Source: Liolophura sinensis
Lineage: Eukaryota > Mollusca > Polyplacophora > Chitonida > Chitonidae
Reading direction: 5' to 3'
Assembly (NCBI RefSeq): GCF_032854445.1
Contig: NC_088301.1
Coordinates: 42,961,116 to 43,025,115, forward strand
DNA: 64,000 nucleotides
Shown here: positions 40,127 through 50,710 of the stretch, in pieces
Numbering within the stretch: the stretch's first letter is position 1
Layout of the letters: the number at the start of each line of letters is the position of its first letter
The notes under the pieces: model-generated
Databases searched by the model: none
What the model was told of the DNA's origin: nothing
What the model saw: only the letters and a program-made list of their open reading frames with translations
Made by a program: the position numbers and the translations under genes

Positions 40127-43100
40127 GAATAATTTAGATACATAAATTATCATATATTTATGTATGAATTGTTATATCAACGTATGGGAAAACTAGAGGA
40201 CATATCCCCGCGCATATTTAAAGTTAAAAGCATGTCAGAATGGTGGTGGATAGGGTGACCGGGAATTAGCATCAGATTCACTTTTCGTTATTCGTTATTC
40301 GAATCTCGAATAACCTGCTTCTAAAATATATAGAAGTCAGCACCATATTTGGTTTTTCGTAATTCGAGTAACAAACAACGGGTTTACCGCTAAATTCTGT
40401 ACTGCCACCACATTATTCCTAATTCGAATAATGAATGTCTTGCTAGCACGATATTCGTTATTCAAGTAACGAAAGGGCTGCCCAGAACCTGCGAATGGTC
40501 GTGGATTTCTTCCGGAATTGTCCGGCTTCCTCCCAATATAGCCGCCCTCGTATAAGCGAAATATTCTTCAGCGCGGTGTAAAACAAAAAAATCAAACAGA
40601 ATGTCTTGCTATCTTCTACACTGCCAGCGTTTTATTCGATATTCGAATAACGATTGTGGTGCTAGCACCATATTTGAGCAAGCATTTTACTGAAGAAGCT
40701 AATAGCCAGAAACGTCGTGGCCCAAAATTCGAGTAAATCCCTTATCCACGTCCGAATAATCTGCGTCTTACTGAAAGTACAAGGTGTTGGACGCGGTGCT
40801 AAATTCTGTACATCCAGCAGGTCATTAGAGACTTGAATGTCGAATTTAGTGCCAGCGCGTTATTCGTCATTCGAATAATGAATAACGAATAACTAACTTC
40901 TGTCCGCTGACTGATGGAGGATAACAAAATCGCGACTTTCGTACTCCCGCGGAAGACGGAACACACGATCTCCGCGTCCTTTGTGCTCCTGCCAAAACTG
41001 CCGAAAAAGTGCACATATTTCCATTCTGTGCGCTCTTTGCGGTGGCAGAGGACACAAAAAAGCGCGTATCCGCGCTCTTCACGTCTCCCGCTAGGTCGCG
41101 AAGTTCGCATTCAAAGATGGACGCTAAATAAGCAAACATATTTCAAACGAAAATACATTTAATATTACCAGTCACTATAATACAAAAATTTTTTACAAAA
41201 AAAAATTCCCTTGTAGATGAAATACCCCGGCATTCCATATTTGACAACATTTACTGTGTGTGATTACGTAGAAGTGTGGTTTGTAAACCACTATATGTGT
41301 TGTTGAACAAACCGTGCAGTGTTTGACGAAAGCAACTATACATGTAACGTTCTGGATTTGTTGGCAATTATTATTAATGTATACGTGTAGTATTTTGCCT
41401 AGGTTTACATTCACAATTACTTATAAATATCTGAAAGTATTTATCCACATGTTCATTTTTCTGAATATGCATGTGTTCAATAAAATATTCTGAAGACATG
41501 GTCAAGTCAGGGGTCCTCCATTTTGCGTACATGGTCTGATATCCAAATATAGACAAAGAAGTTTAGTAGCGTCATTAATTAATTCACTTAATGCCAGCTC
41601 ATGCTGGCTTCCTCTCTGTGGGAAGGTCTTTCAGCGACTTGCGGATGGACGTGAGTTCCCCCCTGGCTCTGCCCGGTTTCCTCCCACCCCATAATGCTGG
41701 CCACTGTCGTATAAGTGAAATATTCTTGAGTAGGGTGTAAAACACCAATCAAATAAAATAAATAATACACTTAATGAGTATATCGCAATTACTTCACAAC
41801 TGAAAATGTAGTATGAAAAGATAACTGTACTGAACAAAAGTAAATACTGCAACACTTGTCCTGCCATGTATATATACTTTAATGCCGCGCTTCAAGCCGA
41901 ACAGTAATTTCTTGACAAATACTGGAGCTCAGCATATCAACAAATAGACTAGCGTGTGTTGTCAGATATTTGTATATGCATCAATGTGAAATCTATTTGA
42001 ACATATTTGTTTCAGAAGGAATTATAAGGTTAGTCCACTAGTGCAATGGTGGTCAGTTTTATGCGTGGATGAAAATGGAGTGATCAGTTTAAACCACCGG
42101 ACTTTGGCCAGTCACTGACAAACTTTCCCACTTGTGACGTTCAGACGTTTACGCCTTATTAATTGTAGACAAGTGGTTTTCAAAGAACATCAGAGCGAAC
42201 GTCCAAGCGAGCGTTGTCGACTGCTTATTGTCAAAAAGCCCCAAAGGCTGCAAGAACAAATTTTATTCATACGTTTTGTCTATTAAACATGCTTGGTAAA
42301 CTTAACTTTTTATCATCACCTTTTTTGGTACAAGAGCAGGGCGTTGAGCAAAAAGCAAATAAATACATATTTGATGAAAAATTATTTCCCAAAGGCCGGG
42401 TTTGAATATGCACCTCGTCTCTCCTACCGGTTGAACAACAAGCACTTTTAACAACAAAACCACCTCCTGCTGCCTTAAATTGTTTTCTTTATGTGTACAA
42501 ATTAAGCATGTCTTACATGAAAAGCACTGGAGGACCTGAGGTCGGTGAACTTCAGTTCAGTCGCTGCTCCTTTTCCATAACAACAGTGCTCGCTCACGAA
42601 ATGCAGTAGGGCTTCGCGCGCCTGTTCTTCTGTGATGGATGGAACGCTTGGAAACAATGGGGGAAAAATAAGAGTATTTGGCAAGAGACGGAATGTGTTT
42701 CGTAATTTGTGAATTGATTCAACCGATTTGCTTTCGATTTCCGACCAATCACCCTAACCTTCAAAGAAACCAAAATTTTTCACGAAAAAGCTCGTGACCG
42801 TATTGCATATTATAAGGCTTCTTCCCTCATATCCATTCAAGGAATAAAACAACTGAATGAGTCAGTTCACTGAAAAAAATGATCTCTTAAATTTAACACA
42901 AAGTCTGAATGTCTGAATGATGCTAGAATGAATTCTGCTGTTGGGGCAGATTATTCTGTTAAATATAACACATATATTCCATTAATTCAACGTAAAGATT
43001 CTATTAAACTAACAGAACATTATATTGAATATCACAGAATATTGTGTTATAATAACAGAATACAACTTAGCATCACCCAGACAACAGACTTTTTGTTAAA

Positions 43101-45721
43101 ATTAACAGATTTAGTTTTTGAGTGTGGACATAAGAGATTACACTGATTGTATCTTAACTATACACCTACTTTCTAAACTCTCTGTGTTCTGGCGGTCCAG
43201 GTAAGTTAGACGGGTCAATCTGAGGAGGTAGCAAAAACTCTGCAACAGATAGGAAATTCCGTTTGAAAATGTGGAAAAGTTAAATAGAAACGTTAAATAG
43301 AAATGATGGGCCTGTTCGCTTTATAGACATATATGCCGTCATATTTAAAAACGTCTTACTTATAAGGGGTTAGTAAATTGGCGTAAATTACTGCCCACTT
43401 CGTAGCGACTATTTTCTTACTTATTTATTTCTATTCTTGTTTCGACTCGACCTTTCACGGGAGTGGAATTTTCGGACACACATCGGCATGTTTAAATAGC
43501 AAAATCGGTGAATGGTGTCGCTCAATTTATATAGGTGAATCTGTACCTGCATTCATGCCAACATCTTCGTATCCGGAGACTTTTTCCATCTGGTCGGCCG
43601 AAGGCGCTGATCCTTGTCCCGGAGCGAATCCGGCTGGGGGAGGCCCGCTCTGTGGGGGTGCTGCTCCTTAAGACAGGGATGCATAGGTAAAATATACATC
43701 TGATAGTTGTCACATGTATGCAAGTGTTTAACTGATTCGAAAGCAGGCAGGTGTATCATTTTACTGATGTTGGATCAAAACCGTATTACAGTATATACCT
43801 GACGTTTCAGTGTTTAGAAAATCTTCCATTTGTCATGCATAAAACAATATAAGGTTAATGGGAAGGTAAGTAGTAATATCCGAATGAATGAAAACATAGC
43901 AATCAACAAGAGAAGTGTAGTGTTGAATATATCTCTGCACGTGCCTGTACAATATGAATATGCAGATCCAGAATTCATTTTAAACAGAAACAGGACTGTA
44001 GAAGATGACCCTGTCCTTTAATATTACGACCATTAAAGCTATAACACTAGTTTGTTGAGTGTATCAGTTGCAATGACACGTTAGGAAAGGGTTAACTGAC
44101 TTACCTGCGGGTGGGCCACCAGAGTATCCAGCTGCCCCACTCGGTGGAGGCGTAGCTGCATAGCCAGACTGGCTACAAACAGAGGCAACATATAAAGGTA
44201 TTTCAAGTACTTCTTTCCTCCTCGTTTAAAACACTATTTTGCACAATGAGTCATGATACCTTTGTCAGTTTACATGGGACATAGGGCCTATCTCTCTTAA
44301 CATCAAGTATATAATTATCGCTGCTTAACAATTCCGTTTATATAGGAAGCCTGTGCATCTTTTACATATACCTGATGCAAGACTAACGGAGAACATTTCG
44401 TGACCGGCTAAACGCGTTGGTTCCATGTTACCTACAAACACATCATTCCCTGCTGTTACTTTAACGTGTAACAGAAAATAACATTGACGTGTAACAGGAA
44501 AGGCACAGCACCTGTTTAGGCCCTAAAACAAATAATCTAATCTAATCTAATCACAGAAACAAACAGAGCACACACAGCACACATAGCACACATACACAGA
44601 TCTGTTCAGGTTTCACTTTCACGTTTCCAATATCAACTGGCTCTGACACCCTTTTGGAGTACTTTAACGTGTAGCGAAAGTTCACACTTATGAAATGGCC
44701 TAAATCAAATCCATCTACTGCAAATCTTTATGGCGGTAAATATGTCGGTAGCATCCTGCTTCCCTCTTTGTCTATATTTATACTGGTAAAACTAGACTAG
44801 TTGATTACAGACAAGCCACCATTAAAGTGCAATAAAATCACTTTATTACAAAACCACCAGGGAATATACAAGCATGAATGAGCCGGGTTTAACAGATAGC
44901 GCAGTAGTGCCTGATAACTGATGTCATATTGCCTTTCATGTTCGTCAGATTAAGCATATTCGGTTATCAGATAAAAAATGTCCACTCAGCTTATATTATA
45001 TAGGATAGATATGGAGATTAAAATGGTATACATGTACATGGGTTTGGGTATACATGTGTGTGTATACATGTATATGCATGCCATACGTTGAAGAGGGGCG
45101 TTGACTTACACTTCCCTGATAACGTAGTCACTGTCATCTATATCCACACATGTGCATAACTTGGGTTGTAATATATAATCCTCTGGATTAATCCGATTGT
45201 AGCCTGGATGAAGTGGGGGACAAAACTGTGTTTGTGGAGAAAACCCTGAATGAACTATACTGAATGTCATAATCAACGTAATCTGTATTCTATATATACC
45301 GTCCATACAACTATGCATCAAACAACAGCTACCATATACATGGGTGTAGACATATTTAAATACACGTGTGACTCTAGACCTACCAAACACGGCGAAAGAA
45401 TAATGCCAGGTGAATATTAAGTCAATATGTTTGTTCCAGGCACTTATAGCTTATGAACAACTTCAATCTACTTCCTGTAAGGGTTTTATCTCACTAGGTA
45501 AAACACTTACGATATCATCTTCCTGTTATATTCTGATGAAACCTCTGCTGAAGACGACTGCTTTAAATTTTTTTTTTCACATAAAGACGAGGAACCTGCT
45601 TAACTTAACTTAGCGGACACTGCATTAGAACACAAATATTCGCAGCTGTTTATTTAGATATACCCGTTCCGCTATCTTACCTCTGAGTTTTACCCAGCAG
45701 ACCTGTATTCTCTGTTGCCAT
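36452..45721 (-). CDS. SSUH2: SSUH2-like protein (Ssu-2 homologue), paralogue 1
   Basis: The more typical family member; the human gene is linked to dentin dysplasia. Exons in transcript order: 45721-45681, 44172-44105, 43666-43547, 43239-43170, 42646-42517, 39959-39899, 39690-39566, 39216-39154, 38721-38618, 37589-37497, 37353-37251, 36990-36886, 36598-36452. They total 1230 bp (409 residues). Order of parts: a Pro/Gly/Ala-rich leader (about 15-75), the family block ITEEQAREALLHFVS (about 105), LETFTEAR (about 147), then a zinc domain of CxxC pairs CHQC 207, CDRC 218, CHTC 229, CWC 252-254, CTHC 262, CPTC 273, with HHHH at 245-248. The C-terminal domain has VYGFEHKVHAPDYP and ends KCCCGCQIL, a cysteine cluster with a CaaX-type end. 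The start ATG follows in a 13-codon exon ending in phase 2. A phase-compatible alternative first exon may exist near 45.1 kb. Confidence 0.93.
37845..38275 (+). repeat. tRNA-derived repeat (family B), plus orientation
   Basis: The tRNA-like head includes caggttcaatctcggcc (box B). The body has gtgggtaagtttgccagtaa followed by cttgtcaaagatctgtggtt, and the tail is aataaggcgttaaaaacaat followed by caaatcaaatc. The body matches the reverse complement of repeats at 42.1 and 54.2 kb, defining a dispersed family. It lies in an SSUH2 intron. Confidence 0.65.
38525..38592 (+). repeat. SINE 3' tail fragment
   Basis: Reads gtatgcctggcgttaagcaa then caatcaaataaataaat, the 3' end common to the SINEs here. 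It lies about 26 bp from the SSUH2 exon ending at 38618. Confidence 0.6.
40042..40139. repeat. TA microsatellite framed by a perfect inverted repeat
   Basis: About 34 TA units (40057-40124) lie between atctaaattattca (40042-40055) and its exact complement tgaataatttagat (40126-40139). The whole is a palindrome of about 98 bp inside an SSUH2 intron. Confidence 0.85.
40284..40893. repeat. Cluster of degenerate TTATTCGAATAA palindromes
   Basis: At least eight blocks based on ttcgttattcgaataacg occur at about 40284, 40354, 40412, 40451, 40631, 40726, 40751 and 40858. They are separated by recurring linkers such as ctaaattctgtac (40391 and 40800) and tgctagcac (40441 and 40660). A SINE fragment interrupts the cluster. 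Confidence 0.65.
40488..40600 (+). repeat. SINE family A, 3' part
   Basis: Contains acctgcgaatggtcgtggat, a coding-free body with ccgccctcgtataagcgaaa and the tail cttcagcgcggtgtaaaac. It interrupts the palindrome cluster. Confidence 0.75.
41590..41764 (+). repeat. SINE family A, 5'-truncated
   Basis: Starts in ccagctcatgctggcttcct, has gacttgcggatggacgtgag and ccccataatgctggccactg, and ends aaaacaccaatcaaataaaa. It lies in the long SSUH2 intron between exons 42517 and 39959. Confidence 0.88.
42040..42425 (-). repeat. Dispersed repeat family B, minus orientation
   Basis: The plus strand reads accaccggactttggccagt then cactgacaaactttcccact. Its complement matches the body of the family B copy at 37.98 kb. 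Boundaries are approximate. Confidence 0.5.
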
Positions 45722-46535
45722 TTCAGCCCGATTATTGTGGGTTACTGATTTCACGCCTCTAACTGTATGGCCTTCGTATACAAATCAGTTCTATGAGTGT
45801 CAGTCATGTGACAAGATGCGCCTGCTCTGTTAAGAGTAGTCGTCCCTGCATGACACGTGGGCGATGTTTCATTTGACACACAAAACATATGCCCTCCGTG
45901 AAACAAGTAAGTTCAACAGTCACAGACCTTTTGCCGCCACTATAAACTGATGTAATTTACTCATCTGTGACTCCACACAAAACCGGTGTTACCGACATAT
46001 ACTGACACAAATTGTTCATGATTTCAAGAAACTTTGTAAATAATAAAAAAAAAAAATAACAATAAACATAATAACATGTAAAAACTTAAAATACCAACAC
46101 CAGAATTACTATAGGGACAGACCTACAGACCTATGGAGACCTCTGTGTAAGACATATGCTTGTCAGTCTGCATGTTCGCTCTTGTCTTTGCTGGTGGTTT
46201 AAGTCTGCTTTCATTAAAATTTCGTTCATTTCACGCGTGTATCGCTTTAAAACTTGACTTCAATACCGACCTGTTTATAGAGCGATACCATGTGGAAAAT
46301 ATGCCTGAGACACAAAATATAGACACTAGTGGTTGTTTTAATTCCTGGTGTTCAGTACCAAGCAAGAGATGTGCCAGAATTGCCCATGCTGAGTTAGGCA
46401 TGTCATATTAGTATAGATGTACATATTCAATATCTATGTGTAGTATACGTACAATTTCTAAATTGATAAGTAATAAACATTGTTAGTTTGAACCTGGTTT
46501 TAACGAGAAAAAGAGAAGACGATCAGCAAACCGAA

Positions 46536-46905
46536 ATATGAGTGAGTGAGTGAGTGAGTGCTTGGGGTTTAAGGTCGTACTCAACAATTTTTTCAGTCAT
46601 ATGACGACGAAGGAATCATTAGGGTGCATGTACGTGTAATGTGCCTCCTTGTTGCAGGACCGCTCTTTTATTTAGTGCTGCTTCACTGAGACGACTTACC
46701 GAGGGCAAGTAAGCCGCCCCGCCCGAGCCATTATACTGATACGGGTCAAACAGTCGTTGCACTATCCCCTTCATGCTGAACGCCAAGCGAGGAAGTTACA
46801 ACTTCCTCTTTTAAAGTCTTAGGTGTGACTCGATCAAGGATTGATCCTGGATCTACCGGTCCCGAAGCGGACGCTCTACCAACTGTGCTATCCGGGCCGG
46901 TCAAC
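46536..46905 (-). repeat. tRNA-derived SINE with GAGT/ACTC tail (family C)
   Basis: On the minus strand the head is tRNA-like: ggcccggatagcacagttgg, tagagcgtccgcttcggg and a B-box region ggatcaatccttg. The body has aagaggaagttgtaacttcc and the tail is ccttaaaccccaagcactca followed by further CACT repeats (plus strand gagtgagtgagtg at 46541-46560). It looks near full length. Confidence 0.85.
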
Positions 46906-47121
46906 CCAAATATGAAGATGCACTGAAACAACACCTTTTCCTGCATGTATAGGTCATACAGATTTCTAGTATCATTTTGAGACAATACATTCTAATGCAA
47001 TTATGTGCACGCTGTGGCTACTTGGGGATTACATAGTGATATTTATATGGTATTTATTTATGTGGTATTAGAAAGAATCATCATTTTGGGACTGCATATA
47101 TGATACCATGGTATATAGGGC

Positions 47122-47300
47122 CTTCAAGGCACTCGCAATAGTGACATCGGTATGGTACGAGGGAGTAACATCTTCAAGGCAATCGCGATGGTGACATCAG
47201 TATGGTACGAAACAGTAGCCTCTTCGAGACACTCGCGATGGTGACCAGAGAGTAGCACCTTCAAAGGACTTCATAGTACATTAGTATAGTGACAGAGAGT
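47122..47300. repeat. 50-bp tandem repeat
   Basis: Units begin cttcaaggcactcgc at 47122, cttcaaggcaatcgc at 47172 and cttcgagacactcgc at 47222, exactly 50 bp apart. A shortened fourth unit starts at 47259. A related stretch (ggtactgaggagtggcatct) recurs at about 48098. Confidence 0.75.
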
Positions 47301-49352
47301 AGTATAACCATGGGTGTACCATCCGCGTAGGATGGGCGTAGGATCCGACCATCATCCACGTAGGGTTTTGCGACATACGCTAACGTTCACACATAAACTC
47401 ATCTAACTTATAACAAATGCCGCGTTGTTCGACGCTAACCTTGTTTGTTCTCTTGGAATAGAAAAAAAATATTCACAATCGGTCTAGCTCCTGGTGTGGT
47501 TAGTAGTTAATCATGATAATATGGAGATCTAGTTTCGACAGTTTCCGCAACTATTCGGTAAATGCAAAATCACAACCTACATGTACAATACACGATTTTC
47601 TTCCGGGCAAAATTTTCTGGGGAAGTCAGCTTAAAAGCTAAATATAGTGTATAGTTATAACAGGCAATAATAAACTTCGTCGAGAAACGGGAAAGCAAAA
47701 CTCGGAAGTCACGCATTGGTCTAGCTCACCCTTTTACTGGCTTGAGCGAGTGAGAGTAAGACTAATGATAGACCATTAACCAATGTTTTTTTTCGTCAGC
47801 ACACCTGCTTTACCGGGTAAGCAAACTGAAGATACATGATTTATTTTGTCATGTTTGTAGTTAGCGTGTAGGCAAAGGCTCAAGTGCCACAAAGCGGTCT
47901 AAACGAGACTACATGTACCTGCCGATCAAGATCCGCTTAAGATGCGATCAGGATAGTGCCAACATCCGCGCATGGGCCGCCCATCAAGGCTGTAGGATCC
48001 GCCCCACATCCGATCAAGATGCGTGTAGGATTGGCTGATGATACGCGTAGAGTATATGGTTACGACTGATGATTGATGGTGATGCATATATATATATGGT
48101 ACTGAGGAGTGGCATCTTCGTGGAATTTGATAGTGACACAATATATAATAGCATCAGAAAATCACCTCTTCATGCATGGAACTAGGTATTCCTACATCTA
48201 TCTGCAAGCATTGAGGACTAGGGTCACCTACAGATATTGTTCGGGGGAAATATGACAGATAACAGCGTAAATAATAGGCAATAACCTATATAAACCATAT
48301 GACAAAAAGATGTGCGGATGCGTGATATTCAGCTTCTGCATAAAATGTCTTTTTTTTTTCATTTATATATAAGCCAGCGTTGCCTGTCAAGTATCAAAAT
48401 ATATTTGATACTTAATTTATCAAATGAGGCGACTAAAACAGTTAACTTTTCTGAATCAATTACGTTTGGGAGCGTTTAACATAAGCCAAAGATATACATT
48501 TGCCCACTCTAGCCTTATTGGAAGACCACTTGTCTCGCGCCTATAAACCACGGTAAAATACGTGGTCCGTTAATTTGTCAAAAGCAAGTTGTTTTCCCAG
48601 GCACCTCAGTTTCCTCCACTCATCAAATTGAGACGTTCAACTCTCTAAAACAAAACTATTATCATCGAAAGAATACTTGATATTTTGTACATTGAACCCA
48701 GTGGTTTACTTACATAGGCCTACATCACAGAATACATAATGGTTACAAGAATCTATAGCTCACCCAGGGTACATCTTTAGTCAGCGGTTATTGTGGATTG
48801 CACAAACAGCGATCCCCCGACGTATGACCTACCTAAACGTCTTCTCGGTAAGGACTATGGTTCGGCTAAAAAGCAAACAGAAGAAAAAAAAAAAACAGGA
48901 CACAGAATAATCAGACTGGAGAAGAGCTGTTTTGTTCGCTCAAAAATTGCTTAACCAGTGCAGTTGGAAGGTTTTAGATCACCAATACATAGCCTACTTA
49001 ATGCACACCGTAGTTCATCTCCACTTACTAATCCAATGTATTGCAAGACGCGCAAACCCCAAGCAGCTCAAATTCACACGATGTATACAGTAACTAGTCG
49101 ACATCACGCAAGCTGAGTAGTGCATGTGGGACAGATAAACAATGATACACATTATTCACATGGACAAAAAAAAGAATAACAAGTCATTTTCCTTATCTAA
49201 ATTCTATAAGCTAGTCCTACAATTACATTTATACAGCTTTCACACGGCTTAGGGTCCACATTTATAACGTATACAGAGAATAAAACCTCTTAATGAGTAC
49301 ACAATGCCTATGATCCATTCCATGTTAAGGAACATATGCATGTATAGTTATC

Positions 49353-49354
<2 letters not shown>

Positions 49355-49398
<44 letters not shown>
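49355..49398. repeat. TA microsatellite
   Basis: About 22 TA units in the intergenic region upstream of SSUH2 paralogue 1. Confidence 0.9.
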
Positions 49399-49401
<3 letters not shown>

Positions 49402-49556
49402 ACAGTTAAATTTATTTATATGTTTATCTTCGTGATTTCTATTTGGTTGCACTACATAAACATGCTGGGAAATTTACGGAGGGGGGATGGGGGTGGGGTG
49501 GATAAAGAGTGCGGATTCTAATTATAGAGGTGACAGCTACTTACTTTGTATCTAAA

Positions 49557-50285
49557 CAGTGCAACAAAAGTAAGTTCCCTCCAAAACGTTGTTTGATATC
49601 TCCCTTGATATGTACCAGATGGCAGTGAAATTTTGCACACACCATCCCAGTAATCCGGCGGACGTGGTATATCAAGGATTAACGTGCAGGTGCAGTTGTG
49701 CGCTAATGGGCATGCGCAAACTGAAAATTGGTCGATTTTGAAAATTTCACAAAAGGAATCCACCAGATTTTCACCGCCAAATTTTGATTTCATCAGAGAA
49801 TTCGTGTTACCAGTCCTGAAATATTCGTGCGGGTGAGCATAAAGGACATGACACACACCACAAGAAATTCATGCGGTTAAACATGACCTGCATCAGGTCT
49901 GAGACGCCAGCTTCAGGAAGAGTGCTTAGCAATCCCGCAACGTCTCATCACACGCTTTATCAACACAATGCGACCGCGTTGTCGAAATGTGATACAACCT
50001 CGTGGCGGCTACACACGATATTGATAATTGCTGGTCATTGTGTGAAAATTATCGAATTCTGTGATAAAATAAAGAATTGCCGTTGAAAAATCTGGTTGAC
50101 TCCTTTTATGAAATTTTCAAAATCGACCGATTTTCAGTTTGCGCAAGCCCATTAACGCGTTAATCCTTGATATACCACGTCCGCAGGATTACTGGGATGG
50201 TGTGTGCAGAATTTCATTGCGATCTGGTACATACCACGGGAGATATTAAACAACGCTTTGGGGGGAACTTGTTTTTGTTGCACTG
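49557..50285. mobile_element. Foldback DNA element, Tc1/mariner-like MITE
   Basis: Two arms of about 200 bp are inverted copies: left 49557-49772, right 50088-50285. Both outer ends read CAGTGCAACAAAA, and both arms contain tgatataccacgtccg or its complement and cagtttgcgcaa. The outer ends extend to TA plus AACAGTG or TACAGTG, which fits a TA target site and the Tc1/mariner terminal motif. The central 315 bp holds no transposase, so the element is non-autonomous. Confidence 0.8.
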
Positions 50286-50507
50286 TATACTTGAGTTATA
50301 ACATGTAGCACGTCATGATCGTAACAATTATTGACTTTTGTCTTATGTTCCATCTCAGAATTTAATGAAACCCATTCTAACACGCACTTATAAGATCCAA
50401 GAATTGCATTCAGTTATTGGTGTAATTAATAAGTATCATACGGATATAAGATAATAGAACTAACAGTATAATGTCTTGGTCAAGTGTACAATTTTAAAAA
50501 AAATGTA

Positions 50508-50710
50508 CGGTCGCTGTGAGTTCAAGTCCAGCTCATGCTGGCTTCCTCTCCGGCCGTAAGTGGGAAGGTCTTCCAGCAACCTGCGGATGGTCGTGGGTTT
50601 CCCCCGGGCTGTGCCCGGTTTCCACCCACCATAATGCTGGCCGCCGTCGTATAAGTGAAATATTCTTGAGTACGGCGTAAAACGCCAATCAAAAAAAAAA
50701 AAAAAAAAAT
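50508..50710 (+). repeat. SINE family A, young-looking 5'-truncated copy
   Basis: Contains gtcgctgtgagttcaagtcc, cagcaacctgcggatggtcg, accataatgctggccgccgt and attcttgagtacggcgtaaa, close to the family consensus as judged from the other copies. It ends in a pure A run of 19 or so bases, which suggests recent retroposition. Confidence 0.9.
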
